NCBI RefSeq assembly: GCF_000389965.1
Contig: NC_021191.1
Location: forward strand, 497,501-561,500
Direction: 5' to 3'
Origin: Actinoplanes sp. N902-109
Lineage (GTDB): Bacteria > Actinomycetota > Actinomycetes > Mycobacteriales > Micromonosporaceae
DNA length: 64,000 bases
Shown one piece after another: positions 7,656-17,973 of the stretch; the stretch's first letter is position 1; every line of letters begins with the position of its first letter. The notes under the pieces were generated by a model that was not told the DNA's origin, ran no database searches, and worked only from the letters and a program-made list of their open reading frames with translations. Made by a program: the position numbers and the translations under genes.

Positions 7656-8443
7656 CCAGCCATGTTCCGATGGCGTCGCTCGCCGCCTACGCCCGTGGCG
7701 CCCTCGACGAGGCGTCGTCGTGGACGGTCGAGGCGCACGTGGACAGCTGCTCGGTGTGCATGATGCGGCTCGGCGACCTGGCCGGGCCGGACGTCGAGGC
7801 GATGGTCGACGCCGGCCGGGCGGGCATCGAGGTGCACTGGCCTACGGCCGCTCCGGTACGCCGCAGCGCCTGGCACCGGACCTTGCGGCACTGGACCAGC
7901 TGGTCACTGCTGGCGCCGGCAGTCGTCAGCGTGCTGGCTGTCCTCGCCGCCTTCGTGCTGGACCATGAGTATCCGGACCGGCCGTCGCTGGTGCTGCTCC
8001 TCGCACCGGTGGCGCCGCTGACCGGGCTGGCCCTGGCCTGGTCGCACCACGGTGACCCGGGGTGGGAGGCGGTGGCCGGAACCGCCCGGGCCGGCCTGGA
8101 CCTGCTGCTGCGCCGCTCGCTGGTGGTGCTCGCCGGGGTGGTCCCGCCGCTGGCGGTCGTCGGCTGGGCCTTCGGCCGGGCCCCGGCGCTGTGGCTGGTG
8201 CCGTGTCTCACCTTCACCTCGGCGACCCTGCTGCTGGGCAGCCTGATCGGCGTGGCCCGGGCCGCTGCCGTGCTGGGCGGCGCCTGGGTTCTCGGGGTCG
8301 CCACGCCGGCGATCGTCGCCGATGTGTCACCCGTACTGATCGAGCCGGTGAGCGTACCCGTCTGGGCCGTCGCCGGTGTCCTCATGTCCGTTCTGACGCT
8401 GCTGCGGTCCGGTGCGCTCAAGCACCTGAGCAGCTGGCGATAG
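7652..8443 (+). CDS. Membrane-anchored zinc-finger anti-sigma factor
   Basis: A 263-residue protein. The N-terminal ZAS-type motif HVDSCSVC (HxxxCxxC, residues about 29-36) is the zinc site of many anti-sigma factors that hold ECF sigmas. It is followed by about six hydrophobic helices from residue 83 on, making it a polytopic membrane protein instead of the usual single-pass one. It overlaps the sigma gene by four bases and precedes ABC genes by 8 bp, suggesting it senses envelope or transporter state and releases the sigma. The signal is not evident. Confidence 0.8.
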   Translation: MTSHVPMASLAAYARGALDEASSWTVEAHVDSCSVCMMRLGDLAGPDVEAMVDAGRAGIEVHWPTAAPVRRSAWHRTLRHWTSWSLLAPAVVSVLAVLAAFVLDHEYPDRPSLVLLLAPVAPLTGLALAWSHHGDPGWEAVAGTARAGLDLLLRRSLVVLAGVVPPLAVVGWAFGRAPALWLVPCLTFTSATLLLGSLIGVARAAAVLGGAWVLGVATPAIVADVSPVLIEPVSVPVWAVAGVLMSVLTLLRSGALKHLSSWR

Positions 8444-8451
8444 GAGATCCG

Positions 8452-9248
<797 letters not shown>

Positions 9249-9249
<1 letters not shown>

Positions 9250-10601
9250 TGGCCGGTCCGGCGCGCATCGAACTGCGCCGCTCGAACGCGCTCGCCCTCG
9301 GGTTCGTCGTCGCCGTTGTCGCCGCGGCCTGGCTGGGCGGGCAGACCGGCCACTGGTGGCGGCAGTGGAACTGGTTCGCCGTCATGGTGACGTCGGCGAT
9401 GTTCGTGCTGGCGCCGCTGGGCCTGGCCGGGGGCGCGATGTTCGGCCGCCGCGACGGGCACACCCGCGCCGACGAACTCATCGGCAGCACCGGGCGGCCA
9501 CGCTGGCAGCGGGTCCTGCCGGGGATCGCCGTCGTCACCATCGCAACGATCGCCGCGTACCTGCTCGTCCTGGTCGCGGGCACCGTGGCGGTCGCGGTCT
9601 CCGGCAGCTATCTCGGTGTTGCCGGTCTGCTGGCGATATTGGTGGACGTCGTCGTGCTGGCCGGCGCCGTCTCGGTCGGCATCGGTGCCGGCCGCGCGTG
9701 GCCGTCCCCGATGGTCCCGCCCGCCCTGGCCGTCATCGGCCTGGTGGTCCAACTGGTCGGTGACACGATCACCAGGCCGGACAACTCGGCCACGCCACTG
9801 GCGGCCCTGTCCATGCTGGTCCAGCCGCCCGGGGCCGACTGGGAGACGGCCAGCCTCGCGGCGGTCCTCGGCCGGCTGGCGCTCGGTGCCGGCCTGCTGG
9901 CCGGTGGCTGTCTGCTGACGGCCGGTGCCTCCCGGCTCATCCGGGCCGGTGGCCTGGCTGCGGTGGCGGCCGGCGTGGCGGTCACCATGGCGGTGTCACC
10001 GACCGCCGCGTCGCAACCCACCAACCGGATCGACGCCGCGGCTCAGCGCTTGATCTGCTCGGACGGCGGCCCGCAGGTGTGTGTCACTGCGGTACACGCC
10101 TATCTGCTGACGTCGGTGGTTCCCCAGGCGCGCGCTGCGCTGACGAAGCTGGCCAAGCTCCCGGATGCGCCGACGCGGGCCGTGGAATGGCATGCCGACA
10201 CCGTCGGCACCGGCGACGACGCCGACTATCTGGGCGACACCCCGAAGACCGAGCCCGGCACCGTGTTCTTCCGGCTCGACCTGAGCGAGCAGGAACAGGA
10301 CACCGACATCGAGGCCAGCATCCTCAACGGCGCGGGCACGACCGCCAACGGCTGCCGGTTCGACGATCCGGACGCGTTGTGGGCGGCCGGCGCCTGGCTC
10401 GCCGGTGGCGACACCCTCGACGTGCAGGACTTCGTCTTCGGGATGAAGCTGTTCCCCGACGATTACCAGCCGGTGCTGAAGAAGCTGCGGCAAGCCCCCG
10501 CGAAGGAGCAGCTCCGCCGGGTGACGGCAATGCGTGACGCGGCCAACGCCTGTCGGACGAGCAACCTGACGGCCATCCTCACCGGGGAGAGTGCCGGATG
10601 A
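9249..10601 (+). CDS. ABC-2-like membrane protein with C-terminal extracytoplasmic domain
   Basis: A 450-residue protein. Residues 15-255 hold about six hydrophobic helices; from about residue 256 a soluble domain follows, starting after a last helix (AVAAGVAVTMAVSP), with four Cys (LICSD, QVCVT, NGCRF, NACRT) that could form two disulfides outside the cell. I do not recognise this soluble domain. It sits between the ATPase and a second membrane protein in the operon, so it is probably the permease plus sensing or substrate-handling domain. The fused soluble domain is unusual for an ABC-2 permease. Confidence 0.65.
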
Positions 10602-11218
10602 CCCGCTGGACGGCGTTGTACGCGCGATCCCGGCGTCTCCCCGCAGCCATCGCCATCTCGGCGGTCGCGGTCGCGGTGGTGGCCGGCGCCTGGCGGCTGT
10701 TCTCGGACAGCCCCGCGACACCGGCGAACCTGGCCGTCGGCGTGGGCCTGCTGGTGCTTGCCCCGCTGATCCCGACGCTGAGCGGCGACGACGACGCCCT
10801 CGAGTCGACTGCCGCCCTGCCGTGGCCGCCGCGCCGGGCGGCGCACCTGGTCGCGCTGTTCGCCGGAGGGGTCGCCCTGCTGGCCGTCGCCGCAGCGCTG
10901 GGGTGCGAGTTCGGAACCGGATGGCAGATCGTCCGCAACGGCGCCGGGCTGACCGGCCTGATCGGCCTGGGTGCCGCGCTCATCGGCACGCAGCTCGCCT
11001 GGCTCGTCCCGGTCGTCTGGACCGGCATCCAGGTGATGGGCGCCGCAGCCGCCGCCGGGGGCGGGGTGGGGCAGCAACTGCTGCTCTGGCAGCTGCAACC
11101 GGACAGCAGTCGCGCCGCTGCGGTGCTGGCCGCGGTGCTGGCGGTGGCCGGTCTCCTCACCTATGCGATCCGCGGATGCCCGCGGCGTTCGGCCGGCGAG
11201 GCCACCATCGGCCAATGA
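10598..11218 (+). CDS. Membrane protein, second transporter subunit
   Basis: A 206-residue protein with about six hydrophobic helices from residue 15 to 195 and a short basic C-terminus (RGCPRRSAGEA). It overlaps the preceding permease by four bases (ATGA) and closes the sigma operon. It has no recognisable motif and probably serves as a transmembrane partner of the ABC ATPase. The next gene starts about 208 bp further on with its own ribosome site. Confidence 0.6.
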   Translation: MTRWTALYARSRRLPAAIAISAVAVAVVAGAWRLFSDSPATPANLAVGVGLLVLAPLIPTLSGDDDALESTAALPWPPRRAAHLVALFAGGVALLAVAAALGCEFGTGWQIVRNGAGLTGLIGLGAALIGTQLAWLVPVVWTGIQVMGAAAAAGGGVGQQLLLWQLQPDSSRAAAVLAAVLAVAGLLTYAIRGCPRRSAGEATIGQ

Positions 11219-11426
11219 GCCCGCACCGTCCCGCGTCGTGGGGGTGGCGAAGTCCTTCGACCGGTCCACTGCGGGGACCGTAGCCCGCGCCTCCACGTAC
11301 CACCTGGACCGCACTCCCGACGCCGTTCGGGGTCGGTGGGTCGGACATCCAGAACGCGACGCTCAGCGGAGACTGCGGACTGTCATCGGCTCGCTACGAT
11401 AGCCGTCCCCGATGGAGGGTGAGTTG

Positions 11427-11924
11427 ATGGCACAGAGTGCTCCCGTACCCGACGATCTGGCCGCCTCCGCGCCGGTGCGGCTCACCGACCTGGCCCGGCA
11501 GGTGGTCCGCGTTGTCGCACCGGACGAACTGGCCATGGTCGACGAGGTCGCCGCCGCCTGGCTGGCCGGTGACCTCGACGAGCCGGGAGCCGGTGGCGGT
11601 CCGGCCGGCACGGTCGGGCTCGGCTGGGACGCCGCGCCGCTGGTCTACGTGATCTTCCCGATCGTGACCGGCGTCGTGGGTCAGGTGGTCGCGGGGCAGG
11701 TGGAGAGAGCCGGGCGCCGGTGGCGCATCGGCCGACGCCGGCGCCATGACGTGGTGCTCGACGTGGCCTTGCGCGAGCATGCCGATCAGCTCCGACGCGA
11801 GGCGTTGAAGCAGGCGCTGCTCGCCGGGTTGCCGGCCGAACGTGCCTTGGAGCTGGCCGACGCGATGCACGCCGCTGCCCTGCGGATCGGCGGTCCCGGC
11901 GAGCTGGACGGCGATTTGATGTGA
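11427..11924 (+). CDS. Hypothetical protein coupled to an M48 protease
   Basis: A 165-residue protein beginning at ATG 11427 with GGAGGGTGAG upstream. It has an N-terminal helical part (VRLTDLARQVVRVVAPDEL), a Gly/Ala linker, a single hydrophobic segment (LVYVIFPIVTGVVGQVVAGQ, residues about 75-95), and a basic and helical tail (GRRWRIGRRRRHDVVLDVAL and a coiled helix ending EALKQALLAGLPAERALELA). I do not recognise the family. Its stop overlaps the GTG of the protease gene, so the two proteins are made together; it could be a membrane-tethered partner or substrate of the protease. Confidence 0.6.
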   Translation: MAQSAPVPDDLAASAPVRLTDLARQVVRVVAPDELAMVDEVAAAWLAGDLDEPGAGGGPAGTVGLGWDAAPLVYVIFPIVTGVVGQVVAGQVERAGRRWRIGRRRRHDVVLDVALREHADQLRREALKQALLAGLPAERALELADAMHAAALRIGGPGELDGDLM

Positions 11925-14770
11925 CGGTGGCCGAGACCCCGACGGTGTCGGTGATCCGGTTGCCTGTGCCGGCATTCCCCGCGCATGCCGGAACGCGGCG
12001 CCTCCGGTGGTTGTACGTGTTGGTGGTGCTGGCGCTCGTCGCAGCCGGCGCGGGTGCCGGGGTGGCCCTGTACACCGCCTACGATCTCGGCGGTTACCGG
12101 TCCGTCGCGTCGTGCCTGACTGGGCTGATGGTCGAACCGCGGCACATCGGCCCGGGCAATCTCGACAACGTGCAGGCCACCTACGAGACCTGCGCCGGAG
12201 ACTACAACCGGGGCCTCGGGCTGACCATGGCCGCGGCGATGGTGAGCGCTTTGGTGCTGGCCTGGGCGTTGATGCTCGGCAGCGGGCTGGTGGTGCGGTT
12301 GCGGTTGCGGCGCGCCGGCGAGACCGCCGTGGGCGGCGAGAAGGTACGCGCCGTGCGGAAGCGTTTCGACGACTGGTGTGACGAGCTCGGGCTCACCGGC
12401 TCGCGGCGACCCGTGCTCGTCCTGGCGAAGGCCGGCCGCGGGACCAGCCGACCGTTCACCACCGCGCTGCCCTGGGGCCGGCCGCGGGTCGTGCTGCCCG
12501 CGGGCTACGCCTATCTGCCCGAGGCGACCGTCGACTTCGCCCTGCTGCACGAGCTCGCCCATGTCCAGGCTCGCGACGTCACCTGGGCCACGGCCACTTG
12601 GTGGACCGGGTGGCTGAACGTCCCGGTGCTGGCCGTGGCTATGGCGCCGTTGGTGCTGCGACCGGAGTCGTGGCAGGACTTCCGAACTGCTCTGGTGCTT
12701 GCGGCGCTGCTGTCAGCTGCTGTGTTGGTGCTGCGCGCTGCGGCGCTGCGCCGCCGTGAACGCGCCGCCGACCACTATGCCGTGGCCCGCGGCGGCTGCC
12801 TGCAAGCGCTGCGAGTGAGCGCCGGCACCCGGAGCGCCCGCAGACCATGGACGAGACTGCTGGCCACCCACCCCGACCCGGCGCAGCGGGGGAGCGCTGC
12901 GCTGGCCGCTCCCCGCGGTTGGGAGGGCGGCTTCGCGGTGTCGGCGGCGGCCGGGCTGCTCGCCATGTTCGTGGTGCAGTGCGTCCTCACGGCGTTCGGC
13001 GATCTGGTGGGCCGCGCGGTCTCCGCATCGGTGTCCATGGGCCTCGCCCTCACGCTCGGCGGCCTGCTCTGGGCGACGGCGCTCGTGCCGGTCTGGAGCA
13101 GGAGCATCGACGGGCCGGCGCGGGTCGTCGCGGCCGTCGCCGGGTCGGCGCTCGGCCTGCTCGCCGGGCTGCTGCTCGCGCCGCCCGGGACGCTCGTGTC
13201 CGTCCCGGAGGGCCAGCTCGGCAGCTGGACTGCCTGGCTGCCCGCCTGGACGGTGGCGGCGGTCGGCGTGAGCTGCCTGGGTGTGCGGCTCGCGACGGCG
13301 GTGAGCGGTAGTGGACGCCGGCGGATGCTCGCCACGACGGCGGCAGTGACGGGCGCGGCGGCCGCGTTGGCCGCCCTCGCCGTGGTCTCGTGGACCCTGT
13401 GGGGCAATCACGTCTGGTTCCACGATCCCGCGATCGAGCGGATCCTGCTGGTCGGCGCGGGCCAGTACACCTGGGGCGCGTGGACCCCGGTGCTCCTGCT
13501 GGCCGGTACGGCGCTGATGGTGGTCACCGTGCGCCACGCCGGGCCGTGGAGGCAAACAGTGGGGCTGGCCGCTGCCACCGCGGTGGTCGGTGCGTCGGCC
13601 GCCATCGTGCTGACCGGTCTGCGCATCAACGAGACGGTCAGCGACGACGACGCCGCGCACCTGCTGCGCGACAGGTGGTGGATCTGCGCCGGCGCGGGGT
13701 GGGCCGTGGTGGTGGCGGCACGGCTGGCCCGGAGTTCGCTGCCGTGCGCGCTGCTCGCCGGCGGCTCGGTCAGCGTGCTCGCCGGCGCCGCCCAGTACGG
13801 GCGTGACCTGCTTGCCGGCCCGAGCGGGCATTCCCTGCTCAACCTGCTCAACTTCGTCCGCGTACCGCTGTGGCTGACCTTCGTGCTCACCGTGGTGACG
13901 CTGCCGGTGACCGAACTCGTGACGGCCCGCGCCGTCGCCCGGCGGCTGCGACCCGCCGTGGTGGCTGTGTCGCTGTCCCTGCTCGTTGCTGTCCCCGTCG
14001 CCACAGGTGTGTCAGCGCCGCTCACCGGCCGACCCGGCGACTGGACCCGGCTGCACACCGCTCTGTCGGCCCTGGACGCCGCGCCGGCCGGACCGGCGAT
14101 CAGCCCGCCACGCGCCGGCGCTGACCCCGGACGGCTGCTGACCTCCGCCCAGGCGACCCGCGTGCTCGACCGGGTGCAGCACGCCTTCCCGCCCGGCTGG
14201 TCGCCAAAGCCGGCCCCCGCTTCCGCGCCGGATCAGGGCGTACGCCCGGCCGCCTGCGCGAAACGCTGGCGCGACGACGCGGCAGCCGCGGCGGCCCGTA
14301 CGGTGACGGCCGAGGCCGCCGTCTCCGTAGCCGGCCACGGCGACGTTCTGCCGCCACACGGCGCCACCGTTGACGTCGCATTGGCGTCCGCCGCCAACCC
14401 GGATGTCGTCACCGCCATGCTCGACGAGATGATCGGCGACACGGCCGTCTGCCCGCGGTGGAGCGTGACGTCAACGCTCGTCGACGGCCATCGGTTACGG
14501 CTCACGCAGGAGCCGCGGCCGGGCTCCCGGCTCGGGCAGCGCAGCTTCACGATCCACCTCAACGCCACCGGTTCCATCAACGGCAGACCGATGACCATGG
14601 GCGTGGTGCAGACGCGCGTGCTGTCCGGCCACAACGAGGTCTCGGTCAGCGCGACGTACCCGCTGCCGGGGCAGACCGCTGTGACCGACGACCAGTGGAC
14701 GCTGCTGGACCGACTGGCCGCCGACACGATGTCGGCCACCGTTGCCGCCCTGAGCGACGGCACGCCATAG
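11921..14770 (+). CDS. Giant multi-pass M48-family (HtpX/Ste24-like) metalloprotease
   Basis: A 949-residue protein. Two early hydrophobic helices (about 29-52 and 100-127) flank a loop; then a cytosolic catalytic segment holds the zinc motif HELAH at residues 210-214, with the third ligand Glu in RRRERAADHYAVA about residue 280. Some 12 further hydrophobic helices follow to about residue 680, then a C-terminal domain of about 260 residues begins, lying outside or inside depending on topology. Typical HtpX proteases are about 300 residues, so this is far larger and resembles the MecR/BlaR layout only in having a membrane protease joined to a sensor-like tail. The gene starts with a GTG inside the previous stop. 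The C-terminal domain is not one I recognise. Confidence 0.7.
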   Translation: MTVAETPTVSVIRLPVPAFPAHAGTRRLRWLYVLVVLALVAAGAGAGVALYTAYDLGGYRSVASCLTGLMVEPRHIGPGNLDNVQATYETCAGDYNRGLGLTMAAAMVSALVLAWALMLGSGLVVRLRLRRAGETAVGGEKVRAVRKRFDDWCDELGLTGSRRPVLVLAKAGRGTSRPFTTALPWGRPRVVLPAGYAYLPEATVDFALLHELAHVQARDVTWATATWWTGWLNVPVLAVAMAPLVLRPESWQDFRTALVLAALLSAAVLVLRAAALRRRERAADHYAVARGGCLQALRVSAGTRSARRPWTRLLATHPDPAQRGSAALAAPRGWEGGFAVSAAAGLLAMFVVQCVLTAFGDLVGRAVSASVSMGLALTLGGLLWATALVPVWSRSIDGPARVVAAVAGSALGLLAGLLLAPPGTLVSVPEGQLGSWTAWLPAWTVAAVGVSCLGVRLATAVSGSGRRRMLATTAAVTGAAAALAALAVVSWTLWGNHVWFHDPAIERILLVGAGQYTWGAWTPVLLLAGTALMVVTVRHAGPWRQTVGLAAATAVVGASAAIVLTGLRINETVSDDDAAHLLRDRWWICAGAGWAVVVAARLARSSLPCALLAGGSVSVLAGAAQYGRDLLAGPSGHSLLNLLNFVRVPLWLTFVLTVVTLPVTELVTARAVARRLRPAVVAVSLSLLVAVPVATGVSAPLTGRPGDWTRLHTALSALDAAPAGPAISPPRAGADPGRLLTSAQATRVLDRVQHAFPPGWSPKPAPASAPDQGVRPAACAKRWRDDAAAAAARTVTAEAAVSVAGHGDVLPPHGATVDVALASAANPDVVTAMLDEMIGDTAVCPRWSVTSTLVDGHRLRLTQEPRPGSRLGQRSFTIHLNATGSINGRPMTMGVVQTRVLSGHNEVSVSATYPLPGQTAVTDDQWTLLDRLAADTMSATVAALSDGTP

Positions 14771-14858
14771 GCCGAACCGCCGGGCGGGCGTACCTGTGTC
14801 GAGGCTGCGGGCGGCACCGAACCCCAGCGCCCGCGTGCGTGGGGGCGATTCAAGAACG

Positions 14859-14899
14859 AAAAGGCCCTGACCAGCGTTTTCGCTGTGCAGGGCCTTTTT
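14859..14899 (-). terminator. Bidirectional Rho-independent terminator
   Basis: An 11-12 bp perfect inverted repeat (AAAAGGCCCTG and CAGGGCCTTTTT) with T-runs on both sides. It lies just 3' of the tRNA on the minus strand and 3' of the protease gene on the plus strand, so it can serve both converging transcripts. Confidence 0.9.
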
Positions 14900-14900
14900 A

Positions 14901-14977
14901 TGGAGCCGCCTGACGGAATCGAACCGTCGACCTACGCATTACGAGTGCGTCGCTCTAGCCGACTGAGCTAAGGCGGC
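14901..14977 (-). tRNA. tRNA-Thr (anticodon CGT)
   Basis: The minus strand folds as a cloverleaf: acceptor GCCGCCT pairing with AGGCGGC, D-arm GCTC...GAGC, anticodon stem ACGCA/TGCGT with loop CTCGTAA (anticodon CGT, reading ACG), and T-arm GACGG-TTCGATT-CCGTC. The 3' CCA is encoded (14901-14903). A terminator follows immediately. Confidence 0.95.
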
Positions 14978-15056
14978 AACGCTGATTGAGTGTACGGCAT
15001 GCGGCGGCCGCTCGCGTCACGGGTGGGGACAGCCACGCCGGACTACGCTGCCTTGC

Positions 15057-16817
15057 GTGACGGATCATCTCGGGGCGGGCCGGCCGCAGCGGCGTCGACG
15101 GGGGCCGGCTGCTGAGGCCGAGCCTTCCACGGCGCAGCGGCCCAGCAGCATGGATCCGCGGCAGCTGGGCTTCACGCCGCAGAAACCGGTGGGGTGGCTG
15201 GCGCCGTTGCTGCTGCTCAACACCGGGTTGCGGACGCTGCTGGCGATCTTGTTCGGGGCCTATCTGGACAAGCGGGAGCTGCAGAACGCGCTCTCCGACG
15301 AGTCGTTCGAGCAGCCGGGCAGCGGGGGTGAGCTGTGGTTCGACTACGTGGCCGACCTCGGGGACGGCTTCAACGCGACCTATTCGATGGCCTATCTGCT
15401 GGCGCAGCCCGAGCTCACGGTGGGCGGGCACCGGCTGCCCCGGGGCCGGGTGCTGCTCATGGGTGGCGACCAGGTCTATCCGGTGGCCAGCGGCGACGGC
15501 TACGAGAACCGCATGAAGGGCCCCTACCGGGCCGCTCTTCCCGAGCCGCCGGCGGCCGGTCCGCAACCCACCCTTTTCGTCCTGCCCGGCAACCATGACT
15601 GGTACGACGGGCTCACCGCGTTCCTGCGGTTGTTCGCGCGCCGCCGCGACGGCCACATCGGTGGCTGGCGCACCCAGCAGCGCCGCTCGTATTTCGCCGT
15701 GAAGCTGCCCGCCAACTGGCACCTGTTCGCGATCGACGAGCAGTTCGGGGCGTACATCGACGACCCGCAGCTGGCTTATTTCGAGCGGGTGGCGCGGCAG
15801 CTCGGCCCGGACGACCGGGTCATCCTGATGACCCCGTCCCCGACCTGGGTCAAGGCGGCGCAGCGGGCCGAGGCCTACGACGCGGTCGACTATTTCATCC
15901 GCACCATCCTCGCGCCGACCGGGGCGGACGTGCGGCTGCTCGTCTCCGGCGACCTGCACCACTACGCGCGTTACACGGGTGAGGATCGCGATCTGATCAC
16001 CTGTGGTGGTGGCGGCGCCTATCTGGTGGCCACGCACAACCTGCCCGACCGGCTGACCGTGCCGCCGCGCGAGACGCTGACCCGCAGCGCCAGCCGCAGC
16101 CGTGACTATCAGCTGGTGACGACGTTCCCCACCAAGCCGGCGTCGCGGCGGATGAGCTGGGGCGTGTTCCGCAACGTGCCGACCCGCAACCCCGGCTTCA
16201 CCACCCTGCTCGGCATCATCCAGACGTTGACCATGCTGGCGATGGCCGGTGCGGCCAGCCAGGGTGGCATCTTCCAGCGGCTGTTCAGCATCCCGCTGGT
16301 CATCATGCTGGTGCTGATCATGACGGGGACGGTGCTGTTCGCGCAGCCGCCCAGCACCGGCGAGCCGGGTCATGCCCGGCACTGGATCCTCGGTCTGCTG
16401 CACGGCTTCGCCCAGATCGCGCTGGCCGCCGGTGGCACCTGGCTCTGGCTACGGCTGCCGTTCCACGACTGGGACTGGCCGGGGCCACTGGTCGTGGCCG
16501 CGGTGCTCTACGGCCCGGTCTTCGCCTTCCTGGGCACCCAGCTGCTCTCGCTGTATCTGCTGGTGGCCAGTTTTTTCGACGTCAATGTCAACGAGCTCTT
16601 CGCCGGCCAGAGCATCGAGGACGCCAAGAGCTTCCTGCGCCTGCACATCACCCCGGACGGCACCTTGACCGTGTACGCGATCGGGGTCGAGCGCATCTGC
16701 CGGCGCTGGACGCCCGACCCGCAGGGCAAGCCCGACAGCCCCTGGCTGCAACCGGCGCAACCGCTGACCACGCATCTGATCGAGCCGCCGATCATCGTGG
16801 ACGGCCCGCTGCCCTGA
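15057..16817 (+). CDS. Metallophosphoesterase with C-terminal membrane helices
   Basis: A 586-residue protein. Calcineurin-like metal-binding motifs are visible: GGDQVYP (residue about 140), GNHDWYDG (about 180) and SGDLHHYARY (about 300). After residue about 370 come about six hydrophobic helices, then a soluble tail that includes EDAKSFLRLHITPDGTLTVY. This domain order (phosphoesterase, then membrane part) occurs in uncharacterised actinobacterial proteins. The start at GTG 15057 lacks a strong ribosome site; an ATG at about residue 32 (SSMDPRQLG) is possible. The substrate could be a lipid-linked phosphate, but that is a guess. Confidence 0.75.
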   Translation: MTDHLGAGRPQRRRRGPAAEAEPSTAQRPSSMDPRQLGFTPQKPVGWLAPLLLLNTGLRTLLAILFGAYLDKRELQNALSDESFEQPGSGGELWFDYVADLGDGFNATYSMAYLLAQPELTVGGHRLPRGRVLLMGGDQVYPVASGDGYENRMKGPYRAALPEPPAAGPQPTLFVLPGNHDWYDGLTAFLRLFARRRDGHIGGWRTQQRRSYFAVKLPANWHLFAIDEQFGAYIDDPQLAYFERVARQLGPDDRVILMTPSPTWVKAAQRAEAYDAVDYFIRTILAPTGADVRLLVSGDLHHYARYTGEDRDLITCGGGGAYLVATHNLPDRLTVPPRETLTRSASRSRDYQLVTTFPTKPASRRMSWGVFRNVPTRNPGFTTLLGIIQTLTMLAMAGAASQGGIFQRLFSIPLVIMLVLIMTGTVLFAQPPSTGEPGHARHWILGLLHGFAQIALAAGGTWLWLRLPFHDWDWPGPLVVAAVLYGPVFAFLGTQLLSLYLLVASFFDVNVNELFAGQSIEDAKSFLRLHITPDGTLTVYAIGVERICRRWTPDPQGKPDSPWLQPAQPLTTHLIEPPIIVDGPLP

Positions 16818-16834
16818 CCTGGATGCCGCCGTGG

Positions 16835-17350
16835 TCAGGGTCGGCGGGGCCAGGGGGCCCACTGGACCGCGGCGGCGAAACCCGCACGGCGGGCGGCACG
16901 GGCCTCGGCCGGGGTGAGCGGTGCCGCCAGGCTGATGGTGATCTCCGGCCCGACCAGCCGGGTCTCGCGGACGGACCCGGTCAGGCCCCGCTGGATGCGT
17001 TCCCACAGCCCGCCCTCGATGTGGGCCAGAACCAGCTTGCGCAGCTCGGCCGGGTCGTCGTCATAGCCGGGCAGGGTCTGGGTGAACCATCGGCCGAGCC
17101 GCAGCACCACACCCGACGACGAGTCGGGGAAGGCCATGGCGAGCGGCCCGGCGGCGGGCGTACGGGGCAGCAGCCAGACGGTCCTGGCGATGTCGGCGTA
17201 CAGCTCGGTGCCGAGGGGTTCCTTGGTCTCGCGCCGGTCCGCGACATAGCGGGCGGCCACCTCGTCGAGCAGGGCCTCGGCCGCTTCGACCAGATCGTGG
17301 TAATGGGCGGGCGCGCCGGCCGGGGCGGGAAGAGCCTCGAAGTCTCCCAT
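16835..17350 (-). CDS. Hypothetical protein
   Basis: A 171-residue soluble protein with an N-terminal helical region (HYHDLVEAAEALLDEVAARY) and a mixed alpha/beta C-terminal half ending GFAAAVQWAPWPRRP. It might belong to a domain of unknown function found in actinobacteria, but I cannot name it with confidence. It ends 17 bp from the convergent phosphoesterase gene. Codon third-position bias supports it as real. Confidence 0.6.
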   Translation of the reverse strand: MGDFEALPAPAGAPAHYHDLVEAAEALLDEVAARYVADRRETKEPLGTELYADIARTVWLLPRTPAAGPLAMAFPDSSSGVVLRLGRWFTQTLPGYDDDPAELRKLVLAHIEGGLWERIQRGLTGSVRETRLVGPEITISLAAPLTPAEARAARRAGFAAAVQWAPWPRRP

Positions 17351-17406
17351 CTGCGCAGTATGCCCGCCCGGGCTCGGGGCGATGCCGCCATTGGCGCAAG
17401 TGCGCG

Positions 17407-17598
17407 CTATCCGAACTCACCGGCCCGGATGCCGGTCAGGAAGGCGTGCCAGGCGGTGGCGGGGAAGCGCAGCGGCTCCACCGCCGGGTCCTTGCTGTCC
17501 CGGATCAGATAGTCGTCACCGATTTTGGCAACCTCGATGCACTGGCTGTTGGTGCATCGGCTGCTGCTGTGCCAGACCGGTTTCTCGATGGCGCTCAT
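17407..17598 (-). CDS. DUF397 domain protein (copy 1)
   Basis: A 63-residue protein of the DUF397 type: W-H-S-S-S-x-C near the start, CIEVAKIGDDYLIRDSKDP in the middle and AWHAFLTGIRAGEFG at the end. It has a GAAGGGGG site before the ATG. DUF397 proteins are the small partners of DUF5753/XRE regulators in WhiJ-type and Scr1-type pairs. It is one of three paralogues here, near one such regulator. Confidence 0.9.
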   Translation of the reverse strand: MSAIEKPVWHSSSRCTNSQCIEVAKIGDDYLIRDSKDPAVEPLRFPATAWHAFLTGIRAGEFG

Positions 17599-17641
17599 GG
17601 TGCCCCCTTCGCGGCTGGTTCGACGGCAAGGGTCCGGTGTG

Positions 17642-17836
17642 TCACAGGTTGAATTCGCCCTGGATCACCGCCTGCTGGAAGGCCGCCCATTCGTCGGCAC
17701 TGAACTGAAGGGGTGTGGCGCCGGGGTTCTTGCCGTCCCGGATCAGATAGGTGCCGTTGACCTTCGCCACCTCCACGCAATGACCCGCCGCGCATTTGCT
17801 GCTGCTGTGCCACACCGGTTCGACCGAATCGATCAT
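17642..17836 (-). CDS. DUF397 domain protein (copy 2)
   Basis: A 64-residue DUF397 protein: WHSSSKCAAGHCVEVAKV, YLIRDGKNP and the tail EWAAFQQAVIQGEFNL. The start is the ATG at 17836, which has an excellent GGAGGA site; an upstream in-frame extension has no coding signal. Similar to copy 1 (gap 43 bp), so the two are probably one transcript, with an inverted repeat about 115 bp upstream. Confidence 0.9.
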   Translation of the reverse strand: MIDSVEPVWHSSSKCAAGHCVEVAKVNGTYLIRDGKNPGATPLQFSADEWAAFQQAVIQGEFNL

Positions 17837-17951
17837 GAGTTCCTCCGTACGGTTCCCCGGCATCCACGGTAGGTGACGGTGAAAGTTCACGGCAGGAGTG
17901 AACATCGGGTGATCGGCGGCAACGCAGTGATTTACTCTGAAATAACCCGAA

Positions 17952-17973
17952 ATGGACACCTGGTTTTGTCCAT
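17952..17973. promoter_or_regulatory. Candidate operator upstream of the DUF397 pair
   Basis: The arms ATGGACA and TGTCCAT form a perfect 7-bp inverted repeat with an 8-bp spacer inside the most AT-rich stretch of the region (17920-18000). It lies about 115 bp before the start of copy 2, where a promoter and a regulator site would be expected. The binding protein may be the XRE regulator nearby (inference). Confidence 0.5.

Noticed and set aside
12713..13831. Minus-strand 372-codon ORF opposite the M48 protease
   Set aside because: Arg/His/Gly-rich shadow of a well-supported plus-strand gene.
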